Part shown: in pieces, positions 45,166-53,464 of the stretch
Numbering within the stretch: the stretch's first letter is position 1
How the letters are laid out: each line of letters starts with the position of its first letter
Virus record (IMG/VR): IMGVR_UViG_3300047445_000153
Span: 1-64,000 of that record
Origin: a virus
DNA: 64,000 nucleotides
Direction: 5' to 3' (one strand)
The notes under the pieces: generated by a model
What the model was told of the DNA's origin: nothing
The model's input: the letters and a program-made list of their open reading frames with translations, nothing else
Databases searched by the model: none
Translations under genes and position numbers: made by a program

Positions 45166-45455
45166 GTCACCAGTGTGATGCCCCATGAGCCATTGAGTGG
45201 TGGCCACCCTTCGACCTCGCCGCTGTTGAAGCGCTGCTCGGGGTCGAAGTGTTCAGCGCTCTCGGCCATGAACGTTGCGCAGAACATCTTCAGCACAGCG
45301 TCGAGGGGCGTGTCGTGCCTCAGCCGGTACTCGTGACCACCCCAGAAACTATTGATTTCGAGCAGCTTGTCTTCGGTCAAGATCTCGTGGTCGATCTCGA
45401 CGGTCATCTGGTAGCCGTCAGCGTAGATCAGGTTGTAGCGCTTTTTATTAGTCAT
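45114..45455 (-). CDS. DUF2528-like small phage protein, 113 aa
   Basis: Start at MTNKKRYNLIYADGYQMTVE, with AAGGAG 7 nt upstream. The motifs VEIDHEILTEDKLLEINSFW and GEVEGWPPLNGSWGITLV match the pattern I know from DUF2528 proteins of phages and prophages. Function unknown. It is the last gene of the long minus-strand early region and converges on the H-NS-like gene with a 52-bp overlap. Confidence 0.65.
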   Translation of the reverse strand: MTNKKRYNLIYADGYQMTVEIDHEILTEDKLLEINSFWGGHEYRLRHDTPLDAVLKMFCATFMAESAEHFDPEQRFNSGEVEGWPPLNGSWGITLVTYEPFTFEPELVEIEER

Positions 45456-45696
45456 GAAACATCTCCTTGAACGCTTGGCGCTTCGCACGAACCGTCTCTA
45501 GCAACTCGCGCTCTTTCTGTTTGTCCCGCTTGAGCATCGGCGCCCATGCGAGGTAGTGCTCACCGACTTCGCCGATCCACGTGCCGGTGACGAGGATGCC
45601 GCCGACCGTCAGCAGCATGCACTTGGCGAGGCCGTGCTTGGGCTTCTCGTAGGTCCAGGCCACGGTCTGCGCGGCCACGTATTCTTGTGCTGTCAT
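45448..45696 (-). CDS. Hypothetical protein, 82 aa
   Basis: Unrecognised. Short alpha/beta sequence (MTAQEYVAAQTVAWTYEKPK; GILVTGTWIGEVGEHYLAWA) with a basic helical end. Overlaps both neighbours (8 and 4 nt), so it belongs to a compact accessory operon. Confidence 0.65.
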   Translation of the reverse strand: MTAQEYVAAQTVAWTYEKPKHGLAKCMLLTVGGILVTGTWIGEVGEHYLAWAPMLKRDKQKERELLETVRAKRQAFKEMFHD

Positions 45697-45974
45697 GCCA
45701 CATACTCCTCGAATGAGAGTGCGACGTGCCCGTCCTTGAGGCCGTAGCCCGACTGCACGTGCGTAATGAGAAGGGTCTGGATCCAGCCGGTGTAGATGAG
45801 GGGAGCACCAGCTTGCATCTCCTCGAAGCTGTGCTGCGTCTGGTACAGCTCCAGAACGTCCCCCACCCGATAGCCCCGGTCGTTGAAGCGGATCTCGGCC
45901 CGCTTCAACCCATTGGCGACGTCGTCGAAGGTTTGAGGATCAGCCTTCAACAGATGAATTCTGCGTGTGGTCAT
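45693..45974 (-). CDS. DUF3850/ASCH-like protein, 93 aa
   Basis: IHLLKADPQTFDDVANGLKR, AEIRFNDRGYRVGDVLELYQ: the H-x-LK, E-x-R and N-D-R-x-F/Y-x-V-GD pattern of DUF3850, a branch of the ASCH fold thought to bind RNA or modified nucleotides. Frequent in phages, where it may affect translation or modified-base handling. Its start abuts the stop of the next upstream gene. Confidence 0.8.
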   Translation of the reverse strand: MTTRRIHLLKADPQTFDDVANGLKRAEIRFNDRGYRVGDVLELYQTQHSFEEMQAGAPLIYTGWIQTLLITHVQSGYGLKDGHVALSFEEYVA

Positions 45975-46181
45975 CTAATCTTCCTCCCTGAACGCTGTGC
46001 GCCGCGCGTGATGGCTCACTTCGAACCAGCCGCCGCAGCGGTGTTTGAACTGCTCGCCTTTGAAGTCACCCGCTTCCAGCTCACCGAGCTGGTTGCAGTG
46101 CGGGCAGTACACGTAGATGTCATTGCTGTTGCTCTCACGGTGATACTCCTTCACCGTGAGGATTTCGTCGGTTACGCTCAT
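45975..46181 (-). CDS. Small zinc-ribbon protein, 68 aa
   Basis: Two knuckles, CPHC and a later HRCGGWFEVSHH, form a possible C2-CH or C2-H2 zinc ribbon (VYCPHCNQLGELEAGDF). The N-terminal MSVTDEILTVKEYHRE is polar. Probably a nucleic-acid or protein interaction module. Overlaps the next upstream gene by 4 nt. Confidence 0.65.
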   Translation of the reverse strand: MSVTDEILTVKEYHRESNSNDIYVYCPHCNQLGELEAGDFKGEQFKHRCGGWFEVSHHARRTAFREED

Positions 46182-46492
46182 TTGTTCTCCGTCACGATGG
46201 TTTCGGTCTCGTCGCGGCGACAGTTCTTGCCGCAGTTGACCGTGTAGTTGCGATCAGTCGTGACCTTGGCGTTCGGGCAGCTGGTGAAGAAGTGATCCGT
46301 TCTATCAACCCGGAAGGCGTAAACCTTGCAGCCGTCCGCTTCACGGATCACGTGCGGCGTAGCCTCGCGCTTTTCGTCAGCTCTGCGCTGGCGTTCGCTC
46401 TCCTGATGCCACTCGGACTGGTCGCAGCGGTACAGGCCGAAGCCAACAAGACCGATCACCCCGATGGTGATAGTGAAGTCTTTCCAGCTCAT
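46178..46492 (-). CDS. Membrane-anchored small protein (DUF4884-like), 104 aa
   Basis: One N-terminal membrane helix (FTITIGVIGLVGFGLYRC), then a charged stalk (QESERQRRADEKREATPHVI) and a compact Cys-containing domain (DGCKVYAFRVDRTDHFFTSC; DRNYTVNCGKNC). Such small membrane proteins with this C-terminal domain recur in phages of Gram-negative bacteria. Possibly involved in superinfection exclusion, but no function is shown. Confidence 0.65.
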   Translation of the reverse strand: MSWKDFTITIGVIGLVGFGLYRCDQSEWHQESERQRRADEKREATPHVIREADGCKVYAFRVDRTDHFFTSCPNAKVTTDRNYTVNCGKNCRRDETETIVTENK

Positions 46493-47061
46493 GCTGCCTC
46501 CGTGACGTGTGGTTTGCGCTTACGCACCGTGCCAGACGGCGACATGTAAAGCTCGTCTTGCGCGGCGCGCAGCAGGTTGAACTTGCGGTGTGCGTGGTGC
46601 TCGACATCGACGCCCGCGACGTACTCCAGATCGCGCAGGCACAGCAGCACGTCGGCCGCTTCACCACCGACTTCCTTCGCGTCGTACTCCTCGGATACCT
46701 CGCTCGGGAACACGGTCTTGCCCGTCACGCGCGAAGCCTTCAACGCCTGATTGGCCAGCGAGTCGCCGACAACCAGATGGATTGCGCCGGGGTGCGCGCC
46801 CGTGGCCAGACACAGCTCGACACACTCTTCGAGCGCACGCATTGCGATGGCCTGGGGCGTGCGCCTCGGGACGTCGAACCGCGTGCCGATGAAGTCGACG
46901 AAGAGACCGATGTCGTCCGGCCGCACTTGATACTTCTGGAGGAACGACTGGAGTTTGACGCGCGTCTCGCGAACGGCCTTGCACATCTCTCCGGTCTTGT
47001 TGGCCTTATCGGCGATGTGGTCGACCATCTCAAGGACTCGACCGATGGCTGCGGGTGTCAT
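46489..47061 (-). CDS. MazG-like nucleotide pyrophosphohydrolase (first copy)
   Basis: 190 aa. RALEECVELCLATG and KEVGGEAADVLLCLRDLEYV carry the E-x2-E and E-x2-D pattern that binds Mg in all-alpha NTP pyrophosphatases. The N-terminal 70 residues are helical and may be a regulatory arm. It would hydrolyse (d)NTPs to monophosphates, cleaning the pool or lowering alarmone levels in infected cells. Its ATG overlaps the stop of the 35-aa gene before it. Confidence 0.82.
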   Translation of the reverse strand: MTPAAIGRVLEMVDHIADKANKTGEMCKAVRETRVKLQSFLQKYQVRPDDIGLFVDFIGTRFDVPRRTPQAIAMRALEECVELCLATGAHPGAIHLVVGDSLANQALKASRVTGKTVFPSEVSEEYDAKEVGGEAADVLLCLRDLEYVAGVDVEHHAHRKFNLLRAAQDELYMSPSGTVRKRKPHVTEAA

Positions 47062-47165
47062 GCTTTCCTCACGAAATGTTTTTCAGACGGCAGACAACAC
47101 TTCTGTCCGGCTTCGAGTTCCCGCGTGCACCACCAGCAACGGTGGTCGTAGCGACAGAGCTTCAT
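47058..47165 (-). CDS. Tiny cysteine-rich protein, 35 aa
   Basis: ATG with GGAG 6 nt upstream. The frame closes with an ATGA overlap onto the MazG-like gene, a junction seen throughout this operon. The product starts MKLCRYDHRCWWCTRELEAG and then has QKCC: five cysteines and two histidines in 35 residues, enough for one zinc knuckle. Unknown function. Confidence 0.72.
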   Translation of the reverse strand: MKLCRYDHRCWWCTRELEAGQKCCLPSEKHFVRKA

Positions 47166-47168
47166 GGT

Positions 47169-47360
47169 TCACTCCGGTCGGGTGAACTCGCGCTTGGGCC
47201 AGACACGGATCACCGGCATGTGATTGCCGGTGGCGAGCGGTTCCAGTGGCTCGCGGGTGACTTCGAAGTTCACGCCATGCTTGTCTGCGTAGTCGACCAG
47301 ATCAGCAATTGTCGAGATGATCACGCGCTCGACTGCCGGGTCAATAAGGACGTTCTTCAT
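47169..47360 (-). CDS. Hypothetical protein, 63 aa
   Basis: MKNVLIDPAVERVIISTIAD and LVDYADKHGVNFEVTREPLE: a small alpha/beta protein with a Pro/Arg-containing tail. No family recognised. It stands 3 nt before the 35-aa gene in the same operon. Confidence 0.6.
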   Translation of the reverse strand: MKNVLIDPAVERVIISTIADLVDYADKHGVNFEVTREPLEPLATGNHMPVIRVWPKREFTRPE

Positions 47361-47405
47361 AGGATGCCTAATGAAAAGTTGATCATCGGTATTATGTCTA
47401 GTCGC

Positions 47406-47696
47406 CTAGACCCCACCGAAGGACTCGTACGGGCTGACGGCCTCGCGTTGCAGGATCGGCCCGATGCGGTCTACTTCCAGCTGGCGAGCCCCACCGTACG
47501 GGAAGCACATCGCATCCCAGGCCTCCGGCAGCTGGGTGTAGTGCCGGACCTGCTCGGGCGCGCTGTACTTGATCCCGTCGCCGTAGGCGTCGTTGAAGAT
47601 CTCGCGCTTCTCGCGCTCGGCGACCCGACGTGCATGCGCCTCGTTGTCGGCCTCTACCACGACTGGGATCGTGATGTTGAGTTTGAAGATCGGCAT
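47406..47696 (-). CDS. Hypothetical protein, 96 aa
   Basis: A beta-helix-beta start (MPIFKLNITIPVVVEADNEA) continues HARRVAEREKREIF, reminiscent of small ferredoxin-like folds. The rest is unrecognised. TGATG overlap with the stop of the kinase gene upstream. A 45-bp gap separates it from the following gene and may contain a promoter. Confidence 0.62.
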   Translation of the reverse strand: MPIFKLNITIPVVVEADNEAHARRVAEREKREIFNDAYGDGIKYSAPEQVRHYTQLPEAWDAMCFPYGGARQLEVDRIGPILQREAVSPYESFGGV

Positions 47697-48295
47697 CAGT
47701 CGGCCTCCAACTCAAGCACCCGCTCCAAGAGGCAGTCAGCCTGATGGTGCAGACCCGCCAACTCGTTCTCACGATTGGTGATGATGAAGTCGTAGAGCCA
47801 GTCGTCGAGACCACCTTCGCTGCTGTGGTCGCGCACAGCAGGCGGCACCCCCGGTCGATTCACGCGCACGAAGGTGACATCCACGTCGCCCGCGAGCATC
47901 CGGCCACCTTCACCTTCCGGGTAGCGCCAGTCGTCGATGACGTACACGCGCGAGGGGTCCGCCCGGTGGTCGATGCGGATGCGGGTCATGGTGATACTGG
48001 CCCAGAACTCCGGGTGGATCTCGCGGCCGATGTCCCCGATCGAGCGCATGAGCTGGCGCGGCGTGATGCCGTACAGCTCGCTGATCGGCAGGTTCTTCAT
48101 CTCCGGATCTTCCACGATGATCGCGGCATGCTCCGGTCGTACACCGGCTTCGATCAGCAGCTGTACGACGAGCGCCTTGATCGGGCCAGCGAAGCGGTGA
48201 CGCCGCACACCGTGCGTGCGCTCCAGATACTTCGCGACGGTCGTCTTGCCGTGGTGCATGTCGCCTGCGAGGGCGATGATTCGTGGCTTGCTCAT
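47696..48295 (-). CDS. Deoxynucleoside monophosphate kinase-like
   Basis: 199 aa. P-loop GDMHHGKT at 11-18 right after the first strand, then a lid-type region and the DxD-like VYVIDDWRYPEGEGGRM typical of phage dNMP kinases. It would phosphorylate dNMPs released from host DNA or made by ThyX. Overlaps ThyX by 4 nt, forming a thymidylate/dNTP supply unit. Confidence 0.85.
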   Translation of the reverse strand: MSKPRIIALAGDMHHGKTTVAKYLERTHGVRRHRFAGPIKALVVQLLIEAGVRPEHAAIIVEDPEMKNLPISELYGITPRQLMRSIGDIGREIHPEFWASITMTRIRIDHRADPSRVYVIDDWRYPEGEGGRMLAGDVDVTFVRVNRPGVPPAVRDHSSEGGLDDWLYDFIITNRENELAGLHHQADCLLERVLELEAD

Positions 48296-49275
48296 CGCAG
48301 GTCCTCCACGAACACGCGCTCGAACGGGCGCTCCAGATGGGCGTGGTCCATCATCACGCGCAGGCCGTTCAGCTGTGCCCCGGTCAACGGCGTGTTGGCC
48401 ATCTTGTCGGTCTCGGCCAGCGTCATCGAACGACGCAGGCGCGGCGGTGTCGGCAGGCCCTTGAGGGAGATCTCGACGTCCTTGCGGTGCTGGTGCCAGC
48501 CGCGCAGATTGCCGGACGTCGCGGTCGACGTCAGCATCGGCGTGGCCTGATGTTCAGTGGGTGATGCATGGATGGGATGTGATCCGACGAGCTTGCTGTA
48601 GCGATCCCGCTCCTTTTCCTGCGAGGGGTTGCCGTCGAATGGTTCATAGCTGATACGCGCGCAGCGTGCAGCCGAAAACTGGAGCTGGTCGTTGAGCGAC
48701 AGCTTGCGGCGCTCTTCGGTGAGAACATACGGGAGATGCCACTCGTTGTAGCGGAGCAGCTTCGGCACGCTGGTCTCGATCGCGGTCATGATCTCGATCG
48801 CGAGGTCGCGCATCGTCGGATCCGCGTCGGGATGGCAGCGCAGCATGTCGAAGTTGTCCCAGTCCGTCGCCGTGATCAACACGTCGAGGTACTGGTACGG
48901 CTCGGTCACGCGGTTGGCGATTTGCTTGTGTGCGCCGAGCATCATCAGCCCCCAGCTGTGCAGAGCCGCAAACAGCGACGCTGACTTCCAGATGGCCTTG
49001 GCCCCCTTCAACCGCCAGCCGGTGAGCTGTGCGCCCGCCTGCATACCTGGCTTGTTGGTGCCCCACTCCGTGGGACAGGCAGGGTCGAAGATGACTTGAT
49101 CAAGCATCTTGCTGATCGGCTTGGCACGCGAGGAGCCCGAGTTCTGAGAGAACGCTCGATGTCGGAGCAGTTCCGCCGCGACGATGCGCGGGAAGCGGAC
49201 TTTCACAGTGGTGATACGGACGCCATGCTGTGCGATGGAGTCCTCGATTACTTCGGCCAGAATTGTTGGTTTCAT
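48292..49275 (-). CDS. thyX: FAD-dependent thymidylate synthase
   Basis: 327 aa. R38-HRAFSQNSGSSR50 is the ThyX signature RHRxxSxNxxSxR. The protein is longer than many ThyX (about 220-250 aa), with an added C-terminal part (SGNLRGWHQHRKDVEISLKG and beyond). It makes dTMP from dUMP with FAD/NADPH and methylene-folate, without using ThyA. The leader has CCACCACC and GAATCGAACA directly before ATG, a variant of the repeated leader motif. Confidence 0.93.
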   Translation of the reverse strand: MKPTILAEVIEDSIAQHGVRITTVKVRFPRIVAAELLRHRAFSQNSGSSRAKPISKMLDQVIFDPACPTEWGTNKPGMQAGAQLTGWRLKGAKAIWKSASLFAALHSWGLMMLGAHKQIANRVTEPYQYLDVLITATDWDNFDMLRCHPDADPTMRDLAIEIMTAIETSVPKLLRYNEWHLPYVLTEERRKLSLNDQLQFSAARCARISYEPFDGNPSQEKERDRYSKLVGSHPIHASPTEHQATPMLTSTATSGNLRGWHQHRKDVEISLKGLPTPPRLRRSMTLAETDKMANTPLTGAQLNGLRVMMDHAHLERPFERVFVEDLR

Positions 49276-49329
49276 TGTTCGATTCAGGAGCGGTGGTGGA
49301 CGCCCCTTTGCCTGTTAAAAGTTTTGTTT

Positions 49330-49908
49330 TTAGGAGTTACGTGCGTCGAGCCCGCCCTTGTCTGCCCGTGCTTCAGCAGCGACATTCGAATACTTGTCGG
49401 GGAAACGCTCTTGAAGCTTCGCGATGTTCTCCGCCATGAGATCTTCGATCGTGAAAGCTTGCAAGGCATCGCAGGCATGAGTCACTGCGGCAACGATGTT
49501 GATCAGGCTGCGCATGACGAACTCCCGGCTGGCAGGGCTGTCAAGCAGAGGAGCCTGGAAGGCAATGAAGCCGATTTCCATCGCGATGCGGCACGCGATC
49601 ATGTTCAACTGCGTGGCCGTGCCGAAGCGCGAGAAGTCTTCGAACAGGCCCTGACCTGTCGGGACGTCGCAGTCGATCGCGTCAGCTGCGATGGCCACGT
49701 ACCAGAGGAGATCTCCAAGCTCCTCGCGCATGTGACCGATGAACTCAACCGACAACGGCTTTTCATAGATCGCGATGCGTTTGACTACGGTTGTGAATTC
49801 GCCGTTCTCGGTGGCCAGACCAAGGATGGCGTGATTGAGACGCAGGTGAGTCGTAGCTAACGGCTTCTCGGTGCGTAGTGCCAAAGGCTTGTATTGCTGA
49901 AAGTTCAT
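49330..49908 (-). CDS. MazG-like nucleotide pyrophosphohydrolase (second copy)
   Basis: 192 aa. LGLATENGEFTTVVKR and FIGHMREELGDLLWYVAIAA give the helical Mg-binding E-x2-E...E-x2-D arrangement, and EDLMAENIAKLQERFPDKYS is the usual C-terminal end of this group. The middle has an inserted helical part (residues about 85-145). Distinct in sequence from the copy at 46489. The leader contains TCACCACCACA, an 11-nt match to the small RNA loop complement. Confidence 0.85.
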   Translation of the reverse strand: MNFQQYKPLALRTEKPLATTHLRLNHAILGLATENGEFTTVVKRIAIYEKPLSVEFIGHMREELGDLLWYVAIAADAIDCDVPTGQGLFEDFSRFGTATQLNMIACRIAMEIGFIAFQAPLLDSPASREFVMRSLINIVAAVTHACDALQAFTIEDLMAENIAKLQERFPDKYSNVAAEARADKGGLDARNS

Positions 49909-49929
49909 AGTCGTTGTGGTGGTGATCGG

Positions 49930-50280
49930 TTAATAAGTTTCAGGCGGTGCTGTGAACCACAGACGGCGCCTTTCTGTTGCTACCGCAGGCAGTGCGTACT
50001 GAATCAGGAACCCCTCCTGATCCTTCTTCTGCATCAGCGTTACCAACCCCTCGTCATGTTTGATGCGAGCAACAAACAAGGTATGGAGATCCCGCTGATT
50101 CCATCTGTACTCACCCGGTTGCCTACGGGCGATGATGAATCGATACAGCTGCGGGTCTCCCCAGTTGGAGAGATCAAGCTCCTTCATCTCTTCAACTACG
50201 CGCTCCACGGTGGTGGCGAGGAGCGCAGCGATATACGGGGGCGTACAGTTTTGATCCAACAGCGTCTTGATGTTTTCCAT
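49930..50280 (-). CDS. Hypothetical protein, 116 aa
   Basis: The N-terminal segment ENIKTLLDQNCTPPYIAALL, then ATTVERVVEEMKELDL, looks like a helix-turn-helix-type helical bundle (T-P-x2-I-A-x2-L, as in sigma-like HTH units). The C-terminal part is mixed. It lies just downstream of SbcC-like in the operon. Possibly DNA-binding; not certain. Confidence 0.6.
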   Translation of the reverse strand: MENIKTLLDQNCTPPYIAALLATTVERVVEEMKELDLSNWGDPQLYRFIIARRQPGEYRWNQRDLHTLFVARIKHDEGLVTLMQKKDQEGFLIQYALPAVATERRRLWFTAPPETY

Positions 50281-50292
50281 GATCCCCTTATT

Positions 50293-52320
50293 TCATGCGG
50301 CTTCCTTGAGAGGTAGCGTGAAAACGTGATCAGCGATCGGGCGCTTGTGCGTCACCACGATGACCTGCTTGATCGTCTCCTTCAACCGCTGGAGACATTC
50401 CGCCGTATAACGTGCGCGTTCCTCGTCCATGCTTTCATCAAATTCATCCGCCATGAACACGGAAAACACACCATTGGTCAGCACTTGGCCCAGCCCGATT
50501 CGCAACGCGAGATTGGCGACTGCCTTGCCCGACCCAGACAACGTTTGAACCTGCTGACCGTCGACCGTGATATTGAATTCGTCGTCGACGATGATCGAGC
50601 TGCGTGCGCCGCCCGTCATCTGGTTCAGCAGCAGGCTCGCCACCTTGTTCAACGACGGGATCAGGAACGACTTGATCACCGTCTTGGCTTCGACGATGGC
50701 CGCTTTGGCCTTCGTGTAATCCTCAGCCTGTGCGAGCAGGCCGTCCAGCTTTTCTTTATCCACCGCGTAGGTCGCAGCAGAAGCCTCGTACGCGGCTTGC
50801 GCCTGCTCGTAGGCACGCGAGGTCACGAGCTTGCCTTCCAGCCCCTTCAGCTGCCCTTCCACGGGCTCCAGCTCGGCGATGCGCGCTTCGCGCTCGGCCA
50901 GCTTGTCGAAGAACTGCTTGTACGCCAGCATCTGCGCGCCGTGGGCCAGCATCGCGCCTTCGTACTTCTGGCGTGCAGCGATCTTCGCCGACTGGTCCGG
51001 GTTCGTCTTCAGCAGCTCATCGAGCTGGACGATCTGCTTGGCGTTCGCGTCGAACTCGTCCTGCTTCGCGTCGATCTCCTTCACCTTTTCTTTGAGCTTG
51101 GCTTGCAGCTCGGTATGCTCGTCCGCGAGCCGGTGATTCAGCTGCTCAATAGACAGTTCGAGGTCCGTCTTGCGCTGGATGTTGCCTTGCAGCGAGCGCT
51201 GGGCGTTCAGGTAGCCGCCTGAGAACTCCGATGCTGGCGTCTCGACCACGTCGGCGTAGGCGTCAAGCGCGTGGCTCGCGAGCGGCCACTGGTGGGCGCA
51301 CGCGGGGCACGTGTGGTTACCCTGCCCCAGCAGCTTCTGCTTCGCTGACCAGCGGTTGTGCATCTCCTGCTGCGCGAAGGCCGCGTCGATCTCCTCGGTG
51401 GTCATCGTCGGCATCACCAGAGCAGCGAGATCCTGCTTCGCGCGCGCCAGCTCCTTCGCCGTCCGCGACTCCCCGTTCATCTCGCCGTGGATCCTCAGCA
51501 GCTCACATTCGAGCGCCGTCCGCTGGCGCATGATCGTCGAGGCGTTGGTGTCGGCCAGCTTGCGTGCGTCCAGCAGGCCCGTACGCACGCCCTGGAGGCC
51601 TTGCAGCGTCTCGATGGTCTCTGTGACCTCGCACGTCGGCGCGACCGGCTCAGCGGGCTTGTGAGCGACCATGCCACGCAGCTGGTTCAGTTCCGTGGCG
51701 AAGGCGACGGCAAGGGCGCGGCACTGTTCCAGCGTCGTGCTGCTTTCGTAGTCGGCCGGCGCTTCAGGCTGCACCGGCTCGCGCAGCACGCTCGCGATGC
51801 CCTCCGCTTGGCGGCGGAACGTGAGCGCAGTCTCGCCCGCGTCCTTGGCCAGCTCATCGAGCACGTTCAGGCCGATCGTCTGGTCGACGATCTTCTTGCG
51901 CTCAGTCGGCTTCGCGTCCGACAGCTTCTCGATCTGGCCTTGCAGGCAGGCGTTCGCCATCGTGAACACGTCGAAGTCGTAGCCGAAGATCTCCTTCATC
52001 TTGGCGTTCACCGGCTTCGTGCCGACCGCGACGTCCTCAACGTCCTCGTCGGTCAAACGTCGGAGCTTGGCGTTCTTGATCGTGCGCGTCACGCGGTACT
52101 GCACGCCCTTGACCATGAAGTCGAGGCTCACTTCGAGCTTCTTGTAGTCCTCGGCCGCGCCACGCAGCGCGACGGTACCCCACAGCGCGAACAGGATCAT
52201 CTCCAGCGTGACGCTCTTGCCGGACTCGTTCTTGCCCGTGATGGCGGTCTGCCCATTCTGAAAATGGAAGATCGAGTTCGGATGACGGTAACCGTTCGTG
52301 ATTCGCAGTTGTTGGAGCAT
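50293..52320 (-). CDS. SbcC/Rad50-like recombination ATPase (T4 gp46-like)
   Basis: 675 aa. Walker A GKNESGKS at 29-36, long coiled coils on both sides of a zinc hook CPAC near 337-340 (NHTCPACAHQW), ABC signature SGSGKAVANLALRIGLGQVL and Walker B FMADEFDESMDEE. Together with the SbcD-like nuclease downstream in coordinate but upstream in transcription, it would resect double-strand ends for recombination-dependent replication. Shorter than cellular SbcC, as phage versions are. Confidence 0.93.
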   Translation of the reverse strand: MLQQLRITNGYRHPNSIFHFQNGQTAITGKNESGKSVTLEMILFALWGTVALRGAAEDYKKLEVSLDFMVKGVQYRVTRTIKNAKLRRLTDEDVEDVAVGTKPVNAKMKEIFGYDFDVFTMANACLQGQIEKLSDAKPTERKKIVDQTIGLNVLDELAKDAGETALTFRRQAEGIASVLREPVQPEAPADYESSTTLEQCRALAVAFATELNQLRGMVAHKPAEPVAPTCEVTETIETLQGLQGVRTGLLDARKLADTNASTIMRQRTALECELLRIHGEMNGESRTAKELARAKQDLAALVMPTMTTEEIDAAFAQQEMHNRWSAKQKLLGQGNHTCPACAHQWPLASHALDAYADVVETPASEFSGGYLNAQRSLQGNIQRKTDLELSIEQLNHRLADEHTELQAKLKEKVKEIDAKQDEFDANAKQIVQLDELLKTNPDQSAKIAARQKYEGAMLAHGAQMLAYKQFFDKLAEREARIAELEPVEGQLKGLEGKLVTSRAYEQAQAAYEASAATYAVDKEKLDGLLAQAEDYTKAKAAIVEAKTVIKSFLIPSLNKVASLLLNQMTGGARSSIIVDDEFNITVDGQQVQTLSGSGKAVANLALRIGLGQVLTNGVFSVFMADEFDESMDEERARYTAECLQRLKETIKQVIVVTHKRPIADHVFTLPLKEAA

Positions 52321-52332
52321 GATGTTCCCCGG

Positions 52333-53337
52333 TTAAGCGTTACGTTTTTCGAGATACTTCGCGAGGAAGTCGCTGGATACATCAGCGCTCACCCCATGCT
52401 TCGTGAAGCAGCGGCCCAGGATGTCCTGCATGTCGAAGCTCTCGACCTGCATGGTGATGTCGACGAACTCCTCGCCGTTATCAGCGATAGGCTTCGTCGT
52501 GACCGACCACGCATCGATCGGGAAGTCGATCTGTTCACCCGGCTTGAGCAGCACGCGCACGGCCATGTCATGGAAGAGAGTCGGGTCGGACATGAGCGCC
52601 GTCTTCACGTCTTCGAGGCTCATGGTCACGTACATCGACTCGTCGGGATCTTCACCGTGGCTATACGGTTGCATCGAGCCGGGGAACACCACGCGGATGC
52701 CGTTGATCTCTTCGTCGAACGGACGGTGATCATGGCCGCTGACCACCAGCTTCGTGAACGGGCGCAGCTCGAACAGGGGGATCGCGTTGTGCGGCGACTC
52801 CTCGAACGTCACGCGGTCCCAGTGGCCGACGACGAGGTCGTACTCGCGGTAGTCTGCGCCCCCGCCCAGATTGCGCGCCATCTCCTTCGAGTTGATGAAG
52901 GGATGCCACGGTACGATGCCCAGACGAAAGATGCCGTGTTCGAGGATTTCGACTTGGTCCTTCACGACGATCACGCCGCTGTCTTTCAGCAGCTCGTACA
53001 GCAGATCGAAGGAGCTTGCTTTGTCCGCGTCGCGGGAGGCGTCATGGTTGCCGCGCAGGAGCACGAACCACGTCTTCGGGTTCTGCTTGACCGCATGCCG
53101 GTACTGGTCAGCAACACGCAGCACGTACTCGGGCGCGACCACGTACTGATCGAAGATGTCGCCCAGGCAGATATTGACATCGAGGTCGGGTGTCGCCAGC
53201 TCGCACACGAACTGATTGAAGACTGAAGCTTCACGCTCCCCTTGCCGTTCAAGCGGGACACCCGTCTTAAACGAACGGCCAAGGTGCACGTCTCCAATAA
53301 AGCCAACGCGGGCGTTGGCAATTTCCATGACCTTCAT
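52333..53337 (-). CDS. SbcD/Mre11-like nuclease (T4 gp47-like)
   Basis: 334 aa. All calcineurin-like phosphoesterase motifs are present: GDVHLG (D16, H18), LGDIFDQY, RGNHDAS, VVGHWDR and SGHDHR. It forms a Mn-dependent 3'-5' exo/endonuclease complex with the SbcC-like ATPase. The 12-nt gap to the SbcC-like gene indicates co-expression. Confidence 0.93.
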   Translation of the reverse strand: MKVMEIANARVGFIGDVHLGRSFKTGVPLERQGEREASVFNQFVCELATPDLDVNICLGDIFDQYVVAPEYVLRVADQYRHAVKQNPKTWFVLLRGNHDASRDADKASSFDLLYELLKDSGVIVVKDQVEILEHGIFRLGIVPWHPFINSKEMARNLGGGADYREYDLVVGHWDRVTFEESPHNAIPLFELRPFTKLVVSGHDHRPFDEEINGIRVVFPGSMQPYSHGEDPDESMYVTMSLEDVKTALMSDPTLFHDMAVRVLLKPGEQIDFPIDAWSVTTKPIADNGEEFVDITMQVESFDMQDILGRCFTKHGVSADVSSDFLAKYLEKRNA

Positions 53338-53347
53338 GATTTACCCC

Positions 53348-53464
53348 TTAATGGGTCAGTGTGTATCCGAAAAGGAAGACCACCCCGGTGGTGAACAGCG
53401 AGGCGGTTACTACCTGGACCAGCTTGAGGAGCTGGTCCACTTTGTTGATTTCAGCTTGGGACAT
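53348..53464 (-). CDS. Tiny membrane protein, 38 aa
   Basis: Starts MSQAEINKVDQLLKLVQVVT; the second half (ASLFTTGVVFLFGYTLTH) is one membrane-spanning helix. It fills the gap between SbcD-like and exonuclease genes and overlaps the exonuclease end by 14 nt, as expected of a real gene in this packed operon. The ribosome binding site is weak (AAGTTG). Confidence 0.5.
   Translation of the reverse strand: MSQAEINKVDQLLKLVQVVTASLFTTGVVFLFGYTLTH

Noticed and set aside
47398-47814. 138-aa frame overlapping the kinase and 96-aa genes
   Set aside because: It runs out of frame through the conserved end of the kinase; the 96-aa frame has the TGATG junction typical of the operon.
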